Assembly: GCA_022360815.1 (NCBI GenBank) | Contig: JAKSCC010000310.1 | Coordinates: 39,028 to 103,027, forward strand | Direction of reading: 5' to 3' | Source: Desulfobacterales bacterium | GTDB lineage: Bacteria; Desulfobacterota; Desulfobacteria; Desulfobacterales; Desulfolunaceae | DNA length: 64,000 nucleotides | In this document: positions 39,196 to 47,537 of the stretch, piece after piece | Position numbering within the stretch: position 1 is the first letter of the stretch | Layout of the letters: every line of letters begins with the position of its first letter | The notes under the pieces: generated by a model | Databases searched by the model: none | Told to the model about the DNA's origin: nothing | Seen by the model: only the letters and a program-made list of their open reading frames with translations | Translations under genes and position numbers: made by a program

Positions 39196-40482
39196 ATGAC
39201 AACAGATAAAATATTACAATTTGCACTTTTTCATAAACTGCCAGAAGCGCAGCAGAAGTGGCTAAGTTCGCTTTCCAATGCCCACCCGTTCTCCCACCAG
39301 CAGCTGAAAATGCTCATCGAATTCACAGCAGACCTGATCTGCTGGAAGGCTGGCTCTCTGGATCAATTTTATCATCCAAATGCAGTTGGGCAAACCCAAG
39401 GGAAACAGGCTGCAACCAAAATCTTCAACCAAATTCAGCAAGGCTACGAAAACCTTAAAAACAGCCAAAAGCAATACACCGCAAACCAACGTTTTTCTGC
39501 TGACGAAACAAAATTCCCAGAAGCCCAGATGGTGGAAGTGGAACTGAAAGGCAATATCATGGGGCGCTGCCCTGTGGCCTCGGAAAAAACCCGTTGCTGC
39601 AACCTCAATACCCTGGATGCGGTTCAACAATGTGGGTTTGATTGCAGCTACTGCTCTATCCAGTCATTCTATCATGGAAACCAGGTGCGCTTTATTCAGA
39701 ACCTCATGGAACACCTCAAGGGACTGAAACTGGAAAAAGAGAAAAAATACCACATTGGAACCGGGCAATCCTCTGACTCTTTGATGTGGGGAAATCGGTT
39801 TGGCCTTTTGGATGCCTTGTGCCAATTTGCCGCGGACAACCCCAATGCCATCCTTGAGATGAAATCCAAAAGCAGCCGAATTGATTATTTTTTGAAACAC
39901 CGCCCCCCTGAAAACATGGTATTTACCTGGTCGCTGAACACCCCTGCGGTGATTCACCATGAAGAGAAGGGATCGGCCCCTTTGGATAAACGGCTAAAGA
40001 GCGCTCGCAAACTTGCCGATCAGGGCATTCCCGTTGGATTCCACTTTCACCCCATCGTCTGGTACCAAGGATGGAAAAACGATTACCTGGAGCTCGTCTC
40101 TCGATTGGTGGAGATGTTCCGGCCCGAAGAGATTGTAATGGTCTCCCTTGGAACCCTCACTTTTATAAAGCCTGTTCTTAAAAGAATTCGTGAAAGGATG
40201 CCCGAAAGCTCCATTTTACAAATGCCCATGGAAGATTGCGCCGGCAAACTGAGCTACCCCTTGGATATCAAAGAGGAACTTTTCACCACGGTTTACAATG
40301 CATTTCCCTCCACCTGGAAAAAATCGGTCTTCTTTTATATGTGCATGGAGCACATCGATTTATGGGAGAGAGTTTTCGGACGGGAGTACGCCTCCAACGA
40401 CATGTTTGAAACAGATATGATTGAGACCTATTTCAAAAAAATAGCTCGAATTCGAGAGTCTCACCATCCCTTACCGTCATAA
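39196..40482 (+). CDS. Spore photoproduct lyase-like radical SAM protein
   Basis: A 428-residue cytoplasmic radical SAM protein of the SPL family. The cluster motif CGFDCSYC (C-x3-C-x2-C) lies near residue 150 and is followed by the SPL-type IQSFYHGNQVRF, and later KSKSSRIDYFLKHRPPENMVFTWSLNTP, AGVPVGFHFHPIVWYQGW-like (DQGIPVGFHFHPIVWYQGW) and ERMPESSILQMPMEDCAGK. In Bacillus SplB repairs spore thymine dimers; homologues in non-sporulating bacteria have unproved roles, perhaps repairing a related DNA photoproduct. The uvrBC operon is nearby but not linked. The ATG has no strong ribosome site, so the start is moderately certain. Confidence 0.85.
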   Translation: MTTDKILQFALFHKLPEAQQKWLSSLSNAHPFSHQQLKMLIEFTADLICWKAGSLDQFYHPNAVGQTQGKQAATKIFNQIQQGYENLKNSQKQYTANQRFSADETKFPEAQMVEVELKGNIMGRCPVASEKTRCCNLNTLDAVQQCGFDCSYCSIQSFYHGNQVRFIQNLMEHLKGLKLEKEKKYHIGTGQSSDSLMWGNRFGLLDALCQFAADNPNAILEMKSKSSRIDYFLKHRPPENMVFTWSLNTPAVIHHEEKGSAPLDKRLKSARKLADQGIPVGFHFHPIVWYQGWKNDYLELVSRLVEMFRPEEIVMVSLGTLTFIKPVLKRIRERMPESSILQMPMEDCAGKLSYPLDIKEELFTTVYNAFPSTWKKSVFFYMCMEHIDLWERVFGREYASNDMFETDMIETYFKKIARIRESHHPLPS

Positions 40483-40519
40483 GCAGATCGGCTTGTCCAA
40501 ACACCGCCTTATAAAAGCC

Positions 40520-40560
40520 AAAAACCCGCCGTACCACAGGGTACATATCGGCGGGTTTTT
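40520..40560. terminator. Bidirectional terminator
   Basis: A5 CCCGCCG ... CGGCGGG T5 with an inner GTACC/GGTAC hairpin, between the convergent SPL-like and TetR-family genes. Confidence 0.92.
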
Positions 40561-40583
40561 GATTTATTGAAACCGTTTAGAAA

Positions 40584-41204
40584 CTAAACGCAGATCCTTC
40601 GAATATGGGCAGAAAGAAATTCTGCGCCCTCGTCTTGCAAACTCATGATGGTTCGATCAAAAATCCAGAGTTCAATAATACCCCAGGTAAAAGCGATAAT
40701 TGATCGCGCACAGCGAGCAGGGTCAAGCTCTTTTCCAACCACCCCTTTTTCGATGAGTTGCTCGATTCCCCTCGTAAGTGAATAAAGGGCACCGGTGGTC
40801 ATCTTTTTTTCTCTATCAAGGATAGACTGCATCTCTTCCGTGTATTCAACTTTATAAATTGAAAAACGGTAGAACTTCTCGTACCGCTCGTCACTCTCCA
40901 GAATGGCAAAATAGCTAAGGAAAGCTTGGACAAGCTCCTCCACAGAGTTAAGATTTTCAAAAGAATCAACCCTGCCAACAGGGCCCCTTTCCCCCAGCTC
41001 CACCTCCATTTGATCTCTCAATTTAGCAACGATATCCACCTTGTCTTTAAAGTGCCAGTAGATGGCTCCACGGGTTACTCCCGCACGGGTGGCAATGTCG
41101 GTAAGGGTGGTTTGGTTAAACCCCTTTTCGTCAAAGGTATCAAGTGCTGCATTTAAAATGGAAAGCCTTGTCTTTTCAGCTTCTTCTTTTGTTTTCCTGG
41201 CCAT
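40584..41204 (-). CDS. AcrR/TtgR-type TetR-family repressor
   Basis: A 206-residue dimeric DNA-binding repressor. The N-terminal helix-turn-helix (AALDTFDEKGFNQTTLTDIATRAGVTRGAIYWHFKDKVDI in pieces) is the AcrR/TtgR pattern, and the C-terminal ligand-binding domain has the AcrR-like GIEQLIEKGVV and SIIAFTWGIIELWIF segments. Such proteins repress multidrug RND pumps and release DNA on drug binding. The MFP-RND-MipA operon 1.5 kb away on the same strand carries two palindromes of AcrR-operator type in its promoter, making it the obvious target. It follows a membrane-protein gene by 61 bases. Confidence 0.9.
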   Translation of the reverse strand: MARKTKEEAEKTRLSILNAALDTFDEKGFNQTTLTDIATRAGVTRGAIYWHFKDKVDIVAKLRDQMEVELGERGPVGRVDSFENLNSVEELVQAFLSYFAILESDERYEKFYRFSIYKVEYTEEMQSILDREKKMTTGALYSLTRGIEQLIEKGVVGKELDPARCARSIIAFTWGIIELWIFDRTIMSLQDEGAEFLSAHIRRICV

Positions 41205-41265
41205 ATGATTTCCAACTCACATTTTGTTTAATTAAAGGAGTCCTTATCATATTTCCTTATCCATT

Positions 41266-41949
41266 TCATCTCTCTTCCGACCTCTGGAAAGGCGAAGAGA
41301 CCAGCTGTCGAAGCATCTCCAGCACCCCCACAAGTATCAGAGTATACCCCATCAGCTCAAGCCCCTCTTCCACAGCCAGCTTTACGATTCGCATGTACCC
41401 GTCTCCCATTATCACCTTCCAGAGTGTGGCCCGCCCCAAAAGGCGTGAAACCACAAGCACCATCATACTCCCTGAAGCCATCACCCCAAATGCAGCGGTA
41501 GGGATAAACCCTTTTACATTCTCAGAGAGTGAAACTCGGCACCTTGAAATATGATATTTAGTCAGGGCCGCAATCCCCAAAACCAGAGTCTGCCATGCTC
41601 CGTCAAAAACCATACGATCCAAAACAGCATCCAGCTCTCGAACCACTGCCATGGTTGCAAGGCCCATAATAAGAGTTGAAAGTGCTCGCAGTTGAGGGGC
41701 CACCTTTCCAGACACCCACCCCAGCAAACCAGTAAAGAGAAGCACCACAATCTGGAGCATCTCAACCAGAGACTCCTCCATAAAACGACCCGTCAATGGC
41801 CCGTGACACGCTTCCCATGTGATGGCCAAAGCCATGGCCACCAAAAGCAGACTGTAAACCAGGTAACGAAACGCCGCAGAAGCCACCGGATGCTCTCCGG
41901 TGGTCTGTCCAACAAAACCAAAATGTGACGAATGAGATATCGTCTGCAT
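41266..41949 (-). CDS. Membrane protein of unknown function
   Basis: A 227-residue protein with about six hydrophobic segments (for example YLVYSLLLVAMALAITWEA, MLQIVVLLFTGLLGW, LSTLIMGLATMAVV, GFIPTAAFGVMASGSMMVLVV, LELMGYTLILVGVLEML). I do not recognise the family. Charged residues within or near helices include EESLVEML, VRELDAVLD and a late EEGLELMGY. The ATG at 41949 has GGAG six bases upstream. It lies between the repressor and the efflux operon, so a part in envelope stress or efflux is possible but unsupported. Confidence 0.75.
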   Translation of the reverse strand: MQTISHSSHFGFVGQTTGEHPVASAAFRYLVYSLLLVAMALAITWEACHGPLTGRFMEESLVEMLQIVVLLFTGLLGWVSGKVAPQLRALSTLIMGLATMAVVRELDAVLDRMVFDGAWQTLVLGIAALTKYHISRCRVSLSENVKGFIPTAAFGVMASGSMMVLVVSRLLGRATLWKVIMGDGYMRIVKLAVEEGLELMGYTLILVGVLEMLRQLVSSPFQRSEER

Positions 41950-41979
41950 TGTTTTCTCCAACACACTCTAATATTTTTT

Positions 41980-42092
41980 GATGGCATCGTAAAAAGTCAG
42001 TTTACGCCATGACGAGGCGCAACACATGAAATTTTCCTTCATGCTGTCGCGCGGGTGCCGCGTCGAAGCGTCTCCTTTTTTGCGATGCCATC
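41980..42092. repeat. REP-like inverted repeat
   Basis: GATGGCATCG (41980-41989) followed by TAAAAAG pairs with CTTTTTTG + CGATGCCATC (42083-42092), an almost perfect 17-bp outer stem about 113 bases across. Inside are GC-rich arms and a CATGAA/TTCATG hairpin. The outer motif GATG..ATCGTAAAAAGTC recurs at 52748, which suggests a dispersed palindromic element. It lies between the membrane-protein gene and the end of the efflux operon. Confidence 0.65.
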
Positions 42093-42103
42093 TCTTTCTG
42101 CTG

Positions 42104-42862
42104 CTAAAGCAGTGTGACAATTATCCCCGCATAGGCGGAGAGTACATAATCCTCATGAACCAAGGGGCTGTTTCGCACATCGCAGCCAAAATATTCGGCT
42201 TTGCCCCCTGCAACCAAACTCCAACGAGGCGACACCGGCATCTCCACGTTCAAAGCAAGAAAACTGCTGATATCGCCTGAAGGGTTATAGGCCGGGCGAT
42301 CCGATCTGGCTTCATCAGGCCTGACGCCAAAATAGTACTGAACCTTTTTGGCGCTTCGCCACGTTCCACCAACCGAGGGCACCAGCGCAAGGTGGTATAG
42401 CTCCAATGGCATCATGTATGCAAGGCTTACTTCGCCACCATCATACTCTCCTGTGATATCGACGAGCCCACTCATCGAAAAACCACCCACAGGACTCCAC
42501 CATGTCACATCAAGTCCGGCATCAATGCCCTCTTTGCGTCTCTCCATTCCTTCCAGAAACGGGCTGTCCGACGCTTCATACCCATTCACACCACGAGCCA
42601 CCTTGTAATCCACGGAAAACCCTTCATAATCAATAGCTTTAACCCCGAGGCTAAGGCCATCTATAAACAGTCGCCCATAGCGCCCCTGAATTAATGGAAA
42701 AGGTGTGTAACGTTTTCTGTTTTTAAGATCCTTATAAAGGCGAGAACTCGCTGCTCCGCCCACCCCCAACTTAACCTCTCGAGCAAATTCAGCGGCATGG
42801 GTTTCACGAACGATAAATGCCAAAACAAGGCTCATCAAAGCCACTTTTAGAATTGATTTCAT
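42104..42862 (-). CDS. MipA/OmpV-family outer-membrane protein
   Basis: A 252-residue outer-membrane beta-barrel with signal peptide MKSILKVALMSLVLAFIVRETHA. The family pattern is visible: an early GVGGAASSRLYKDLKNR, repeated alternating strands (LVDITGEYDGGEVSLAYMMPL), WRSAKKVQYYFGVRPDEA with the MipA-type YYFGV, and a terminal hydrophobic strand. The ATG at 42862 has AAAGGAAAGG upstream and starts five bases after the RND gene stop, so it is the third gene of the efflux operon. MipA scaffolds murein hydrolases in E. coli; here it may serve as an outer-membrane partner, which is an inference. Confidence 0.88.
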   Translation of the reverse strand: MKSILKVALMSLVLAFIVRETHAAEFAREVKLGVGGAASSRLYKDLKNRKRYTPFPLIQGRYGRLFIDGLSLGVKAIDYEGFSVDYKVARGVNGYEASDSPFLEGMERRKEGIDAGLDVTWWSPVGGFSMSGLVDITGEYDGGEVSLAYMMPLELYHLALVPSVGGTWRSAKKVQYYFGVRPDEARSDRPAYNPSGDISSFLALNVEMPVSPRWSLVAGGKAEYFGCDVRNSPLVHEDYVLSAYAGIIVTLL

Positions 42863-42867
42863 AGAGC

Positions 42868-45800
42868 TTACCTTTCCTTTTTTATTGAGCGACATGCAAA
42901 AAGAACAAAAAGTGCCGGTACCAAAACGAGAGAGACGCCGGTTGAAACGAGAAGTCCAAAAATGATGGCCAGGCACAACGGCTGCCACATGGGGCTGGAG
43001 ATGGCCAAAGGCACCAGGCCTGCAGTGGTGGTGAGTGTGGTGCCGAAAATGGGCCGAAGACGATCCGCAGCGCCCCTTGCTGCTGCTTCGGTCACCGAGA
43101 GTCCTGACGCCACATGCCGGTTGATGGTCTCTACAATAATGATGGCATTGTTCACCACAATGCCCACCAGTGAGACAATGCCAATGGTGGCCAGAAACGA
43201 AAAGGAGATACCCGCAAGGAAAAAGCCCCCAAACACACCGATCATGGCAAAAGGAACAGTACACATGATAATGAGAGGCTGAGAAAAGGACCCAAAGAGA
43301 ATGGCCAGAACTGCAAACACCATAAAAAGGGCCAGCACAAAGACCTTTCCTACAGAGCCGAAGGTCTGGTCTGCACTCTCCTTTTCACCCGCATAAGAGA
43401 ATGAATAACCCGGTGGCCAAGAGGACTTCATCTCTTTTAAAACAGGATCAATACGCGCCACCACATCGTTCACAGTGGATCCGTCCAGTTTACAACTTAC
43501 CGTGACACATCGAAATCCATTTTTACGGGTGATCACCTGGGGGCTTTGATCAATTCGATACCCCACCAAAGAGGCCATAGGGATTCGGCGTCCATCGTCA
43601 CTGATCATATGAAGCTGTTCGATCTCTTCAAAGTTTCTGGGACCTCCCATGGCCCCTTTTCGGCTTTTCCAAAGACCGCCCAGACGAATGTCAAGGTCAT
43701 CCGCAATGCCGTCTACTCTGTAGTCGCCTATGTCGTCGTTTTCCATCCAGATTCGAATCTGATCATTCACCTCCTGCTGCCCAACACCATAAAAATCGAG
43801 GGATTCACGAAGAGGATAGGCGGTCACCTCTACCCGTGAGGCTCCAAGGGTGTCCCGAACGTCCAGGGCTCCCGGCACTTCAAAAAGAGCCTCCTGAACC
43901 TGGCGTGAAATTTTTCGAAGGAGGTTCAGATCGTCTCCGGTCAGGTCAATCTGAACCGGATCTTCAGAAGAGGATCCCCCCATCTCACCGGAGAGAACCA
44001 CCACACTACCCGGGATTCCGGAAAGGGCTGTCTCTACGGTTTTTCGAAGTTCATCGAAACATTCAAACGCAAGGCGTTCACGCTCTTTTTTCTTCGTAAA
44101 GAGGCAGGAAAACCCCACAATATAACTGGCTTCATTGACCCCCAACTGCTCGCCCATGGTGCGTATGCTAAAAGGGCTTCGCTGCCCCACATACCGGGTG
44201 ATGGTTTTCAGATACGGAACGCCCTTTAGGGCCACGCCTGCCTTATCTGCAATCTGGCGCGCCTCCTCCAGCTGCACACCAGGTTCCAGTTCGATGGTGA
44301 TGCCCAAATTCCGCCCATCATCTTTGGGGTAGAGGATCTGAGGGATATAGGCACTTGCCATCAGGCTCAGCACCAGAAGAGCCACTGTCCCGCCAAGCCA
44401 CAGGCCCGCTTTTTTACGATTGGAAAGGGCCGCACGGGTTATCCACTCTCGAAATCGCCCCTGAACCGACTCGGTCAGCCTGTCCATGGCTGTCTTCCTG
44501 GGTTTCTCCTTGCCCCTGCCCAAAAGAAACTGGCTCATGGGAATATCAACCAGAAAGGCGAGGATGTAACTGACCACCAGACAGATAATGGTGGTGACCG
44601 GAATCACTCGAATAAACTTTCCATCAATCCCCTGAACCACCAGAAGCGGAAAAAGAGCCAGGATGGTGGTCAGCTGGCCGGCAAAGGCGGGCATGGCATA
44701 ACTTTTTATGGTATCGGCTGCCGCTTCCCTAAAGGTAAGCCCCCGCACATAGATGGCATCGTGCATCCCTTCCATCACAAGAATGAAAACATCCACCAGC
44801 ATCCCCAGGGCCAGCACCATGCCGATGATCACCAACTGATTGAGTGTGTTCCCGTTTAACAAGAGCAGGCCAAAGGCTCCCATAAATGTAATGGGAATAG
44901 AGAGTCCCGCTATGATCGCTTCCCGCCAGGTCAAAAGAGCCAGAAGAATGGCCCCCACGATCAGCATGGCCTGCCAGGCATTGTTAAAAACCTGAAGCAG
45001 CGCATCCATAATCTGCTCGGACTCGTCACTCACCTTGCGAAACGCCATACCCCAAGGCCACGCCTCACCTTTTGAGGCCCTTTCCATGGCTGCGGTAGCC
45101 CTTTCAATCAGGGCAATGGTGTCTCGCCCCGGAATTTTGAACACCGACAGCATAACCGCCTTTTTGAAGTCAGCCCCTTTCCAGGAGAGGGTGGTGATCA
45201 CCTTCTCCTTTTCAATGTCCCGACGCACACGGGCCACCTCTTTAAGGCGGACCACCCGGCCCCCCTTGATACGTGCCACAGGAACCTCTCGAATCTCCTC
45301 CACACTGCGAAAGGCCCCGTTCATCTTCATAGAGAATGCAAGCACCGGGCTTTCAAAATTTCCCAATGGAAAATCCCGGTTCATGGCCACCAGTTGATCT
45401 CGAACCTGCGACGGAGAGATGCCAAGGGCTGTGATGCGATCCGGCAAAAGGTCCACGCGAACAATCTCTTTGCGCTCTCCAGCCAGATCCACCTTACGAA
45501 TCCCCGGAATACGCTCCAGCATGGTCTCAAGTTTTCGCCCTGCCTCTCCCAGGGTTCGATCATCCAGATCCCCAAATATGGCAAAGGTGACAATGGGGGT
45601 GTTGTTGACCGAAATCTGCTCTATCTTTGGCTTTTCAGCGTCCTTTGGAAGCTCTGACTCGGCATCGCTTACCTTGCTTCGCAAAAGCTGCATGGACTCT
45701 TCAATGGGAGCATCGGCCAGAAACTCAACCGCAACAAGAGAAGCTGAATCCCGGGAGCCACTCTTGTAGGTTTTGAGCCCCTTCATGGATTTGATCTTCT

Positions 45801-46032
45801 TCTCAATCTTGGCTGAGATCTCTTTTTCAATAATCTCAGGCGAAGCACCCGGCCACTCGGTGGTGATAATGGCTTGCGGAATGGCAAGATCCGGATAGTT
45901 CTCCTTCACCATGGACGAAAACCCCATGACCCCGCCGACCATGATAATCATCACCAAAAGAAGGGAGAAAACAGGTTTGACAAAGAAAAACTCAAACAGT
46001 AGAGCTCCCTCTCTCTTCTCTTTGCTATTCAT
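42868..46032 (-). CDS. RND-family efflux pump permease
   Basis: Inner-membrane proton-driven transporter of about 1054 residues with the twelve-helix, two-large-periplasmic-loop RND plan. Visible landmarks: first helix FFFVKPVFSLLLVMIIMVGG, GMVLALGMLVDVFILVMEGMHD with the proton-relay Asp of TM4, TM5-6 LTTILALFPLLVVQGIDGKF, and the second-half SFSFLATIGIVSLVGIVVNNAIIIVETI with GAADRLRPIFGTTLTTTAGLVPLAI. It belongs to the multidrug (HAE-type) rather than metal class by eye, but the substrate is unknown. The ATG at 46032 overlaps the adaptor gene end by eight bases; an upstream in-frame ATG is less likely. Confidence 0.93.
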   Translation of the reverse strand: MNSKEKREGALLFEFFFVKPVFSLLLVMIIMVGGVMGFSSMVKENYPDLAIPQAIITTEWPGASPEIIEKEISAKIEKKIKSMKGLKTYKSGSRDSASLVAVEFLADAPIEESMQLLRSKVSDAESELPKDAEKPKIEQISVNNTPIVTFAIFGDLDDRTLGEAGRKLETMLERIPGIRKVDLAGERKEIVRVDLLPDRITALGISPSQVRDQLVAMNRDFPLGNFESPVLAFSMKMNGAFRSVEEIREVPVARIKGGRVVRLKEVARVRRDIEKEKVITTLSWKGADFKKAVMLSVFKIPGRDTIALIERATAAMERASKGEAWPWGMAFRKVSDESEQIMDALLQVFNNAWQAMLIVGAILLALLTWREAIIAGLSIPITFMGAFGLLLLNGNTLNQLVIIGMVLALGMLVDVFILVMEGMHDAIYVRGLTFREAAADTIKSYAMPAFAGQLTTILALFPLLVVQGIDGKFIRVIPVTTIICLVVSYILAFLVDIPMSQFLLGRGKEKPRKTAMDRLTESVQGRFREWITRAALSNRKKAGLWLGGTVALLVLSLMASAYIPQILYPKDDGRNLGITIELEPGVQLEEARQIADKAGVALKGVPYLKTITRYVGQRSPFSIRTMGEQLGVNEASYIVGFSCLFTKKKERERLAFECFDELRKTVETALSGIPGSVVVLSGEMGGSSSEDPVQIDLTGDDLNLLRKISRQVQEALFEVPGALDVRDTLGASRVEVTAYPLRESLDFYGVGQQEVNDQIRIWMENDDIGDYRVDGIADDLDIRLGGLWKSRKGAMGGPRNFEEIEQLHMISDDGRRIPMASLVGYRIDQSPQVITRKNGFRCVTVSCKLDGSTVNDVVARIDPVLKEMKSSWPPGYSFSYAGEKESADQTFGSVGKVFVLALFMVFAVLAILFGSFSQPLIIMCTVPFAMIGVFGGFFLAGISFSFLATIGIVSLVGIVVNNAIIIVETINRHVASGLSVTEAAARGAADRLRPIFGTTLTTTAGLVPLAISSPMWQPLCLAIIFGLLVSTGVSLVLVPALFVLFACRSIKKER

Positions 46033-47344
46033 TTCTGGAGAGCTCCCTACCATCGTAAACAATCTCAACTGCCGCCCCATCTACCAATCGATACTTACCC
46101 TGGGTCACCACAAGAGCGCCTTCGGAAAGCCCCTCAACAATCTCTGTCTCTTCTCCTTCCTGAATCCCCATAACCACACTCTGTCGTGTGACCCTTTTCG
46201 TTTCAGGATTCACCACAAAAAGATAGGGCCGACTGTTTTCAAAAAGGAGGGAGTCGCGGGGCACTAAAATGGCATCGGCCCTCTTTTCTACTGCCACACG
46301 CCCCATCACGTAGCTTCCATCAATCAGCATCTGAGAGTCTTTATCCGTGCGAATTCTGACGCGAATGGTTCGCTTTCCAGGGGTCACCGCAGGTGTTACC
46401 GAATAGACTCGACCGGAAACATTTTCAGTGGCAGACTCTCCTGGCAGGGCCATTCCACTGAAACGAACGCGTGCGGCCTGCCCCTCTTTCACCATGGCCC
46501 CATAGTAGAGGGGCAGATCCAGTGTCACCTCAAAGGCGGTGGGATCCACCACCACCACAGCAGCGGTACTGAAAAGGGTGGCTTCATCGTGGGTGTTTAG
46601 TGGATTCAAGGAGGCGTAATCCCCCACTCGAATATTCATGCGGGTGATCACCCCATCAAAAGGCGCAAAGATACTCGTTTTTTCAATTGCAAGACGGGTT
46701 CTCTGAACTTGCGCCTTGACCGCTGATATGCGGGATCGGGATGACTTCAGACGGGCCTTTGCCCCCTGAAGAGCCGATCGGGCAGAGTAGCAGGCAGACT
46801 TCTCGCTTTCAAAACGGCTCAGGGCATATGCGCCTTGACGATAAAGCTCCTGAGCCCGCTTAAAGTTGGATTCTCGAAGCTCAAGCTCCACACGGGCCTG
46901 TTCGACCTGTGCCTCCGCAGCCTGTACCCCTTGCGTTGCCTGAGCCATTTCCGCCTCATACACTTTTAAGGTCTGAAGTTGATCTCTGCTGTCCACTCGG
47001 GCTATCAGCTGGCCAAGGGCTTCGCCCTCGTCCGGTCCCTTCACAGGAGACCCCTCCCGAAGGGTGGTGCCATCCTCTTCTTCACCAAGGAAAACAACCC
47101 GCCCCTGATTTTCAAAGGTAAGAAACTCCCTTCGTACCGCTCGCGCTGTGCCTTCCCCGCTCACCCAGTGTTCAATACTTCCCCGCGCCACCACAGCCGT
47201 TTTAACTTTGACCGGCCTTTTCGACGCAGGCCGCCTCTCCGAAAGACTCTTCGCCTCCATAATGCGCACGGCAGAGAGCAGCGCCATCCCCACCAAAACC
47301 ACACTGAAGGCCCAGATCATTTTATTTGCGTACCATCTTTTCAT
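46025..47344 (-). CDS. RND efflux periplasmic adaptor (membrane fusion protein)
   Basis: Adaptor of 439 residues linking pump and outer membrane. N-terminal helix WAFSVVLVGMALLSAVRI anchors it; then a lipoyl half (VARGSIEHWVSGEGTARAVRREFLTFENQGRVVFLG), a long coiled-coil hairpin about residues 130-230 (EAEMAQATQGVQAAEAQVEQARVELELRESNFKRAQEL in pieces), the returning lipoyl half (FAPFDGVITRMNIRVGDYASL) and beta-barrel/MP domains. The ATG at 47344 has AGGA ten bases upstream. It heads the MFP-RND-MipA operon, whose promoter carries TetR-type palindromes. No TolC-type gene is present in the window. Confidence 0.92.
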   Translation of the reverse strand: MKRWYANKMIWAFSVVLVGMALLSAVRIMEAKSLSERRPASKRPVKVKTAVVARGSIEHWVSGEGTARAVRREFLTFENQGRVVFLGEEEDGTTLREGSPVKGPDEGEALGQLIARVDSRDQLQTLKVYEAEMAQATQGVQAAEAQVEQARVELELRESNFKRAQELYRQGAYALSRFESEKSACYSARSALQGAKARLKSSRSRISAVKAQVQRTRLAIEKTSIFAPFDGVITRMNIRVGDYASLNPLNTHDEATLFSTAAVVVVDPTAFEVTLDLPLYYGAMVKEGQAARVRFSGMALPGESATENVSGRVYSVTPAVTPGKRTIRVRIRTDKDSQMLIDGSYVMGRVAVEKRADAILVPRDSLLFENSRPYLFVVNPETKRVTRQSVVMGIQEGEETEIVEGLSEGALVVTQGKYRLVDGAAVEIVYDGRELSRNE

Positions 47345-47369
47345 TGTGTTTTTCCTGCAAGTTTGAATT

Positions 47370-47387
47370 ATACATACACAAATGTAT
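47370..47387. promoter_or_regulatory. Operator-like palindrome O1 of the efflux operon
   Basis: ATACAT-6-ATGTAT, placed between the start point and the adaptor start codon. The sequence resembles the AcrR operator of E. coli (TACATACATT..AATGTATGTA) and the second site at 47412. Confidence 0.6.
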
Positions 47388-47405
47388 ATTAACACACCCA
47401 CAACT

Positions 47406-47433
47406 TTTAAACATACAAGAATGTATGTGTCAA
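47406..47433 (-). promoter_or_regulatory. Efflux operon promoter with operator O2 in the spacer
   Basis: On the minus strand TTGACA (complement of 47428-47433) and TTTAAA (47406-47411) are separated by exactly 16 bases, and those 16 bases (47412-47427) are the palindrome CATACA-AGAA-TGTATG. A repressor bound there would block RNA polymerase directly. The AcrR-type repressor at 40584-41204 is the likely ligand. Confidence 0.7.
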
Positions 47434-47537
47434 ATACTCTTTATTTATCGCTAAAAAAAGCGCACCTCTTTGGCTTTATTTTTCATGGCAATGGAGGATG
47501 GCGTCTGACAAATATCAAGCAAAAGAAAAAAACAAAT

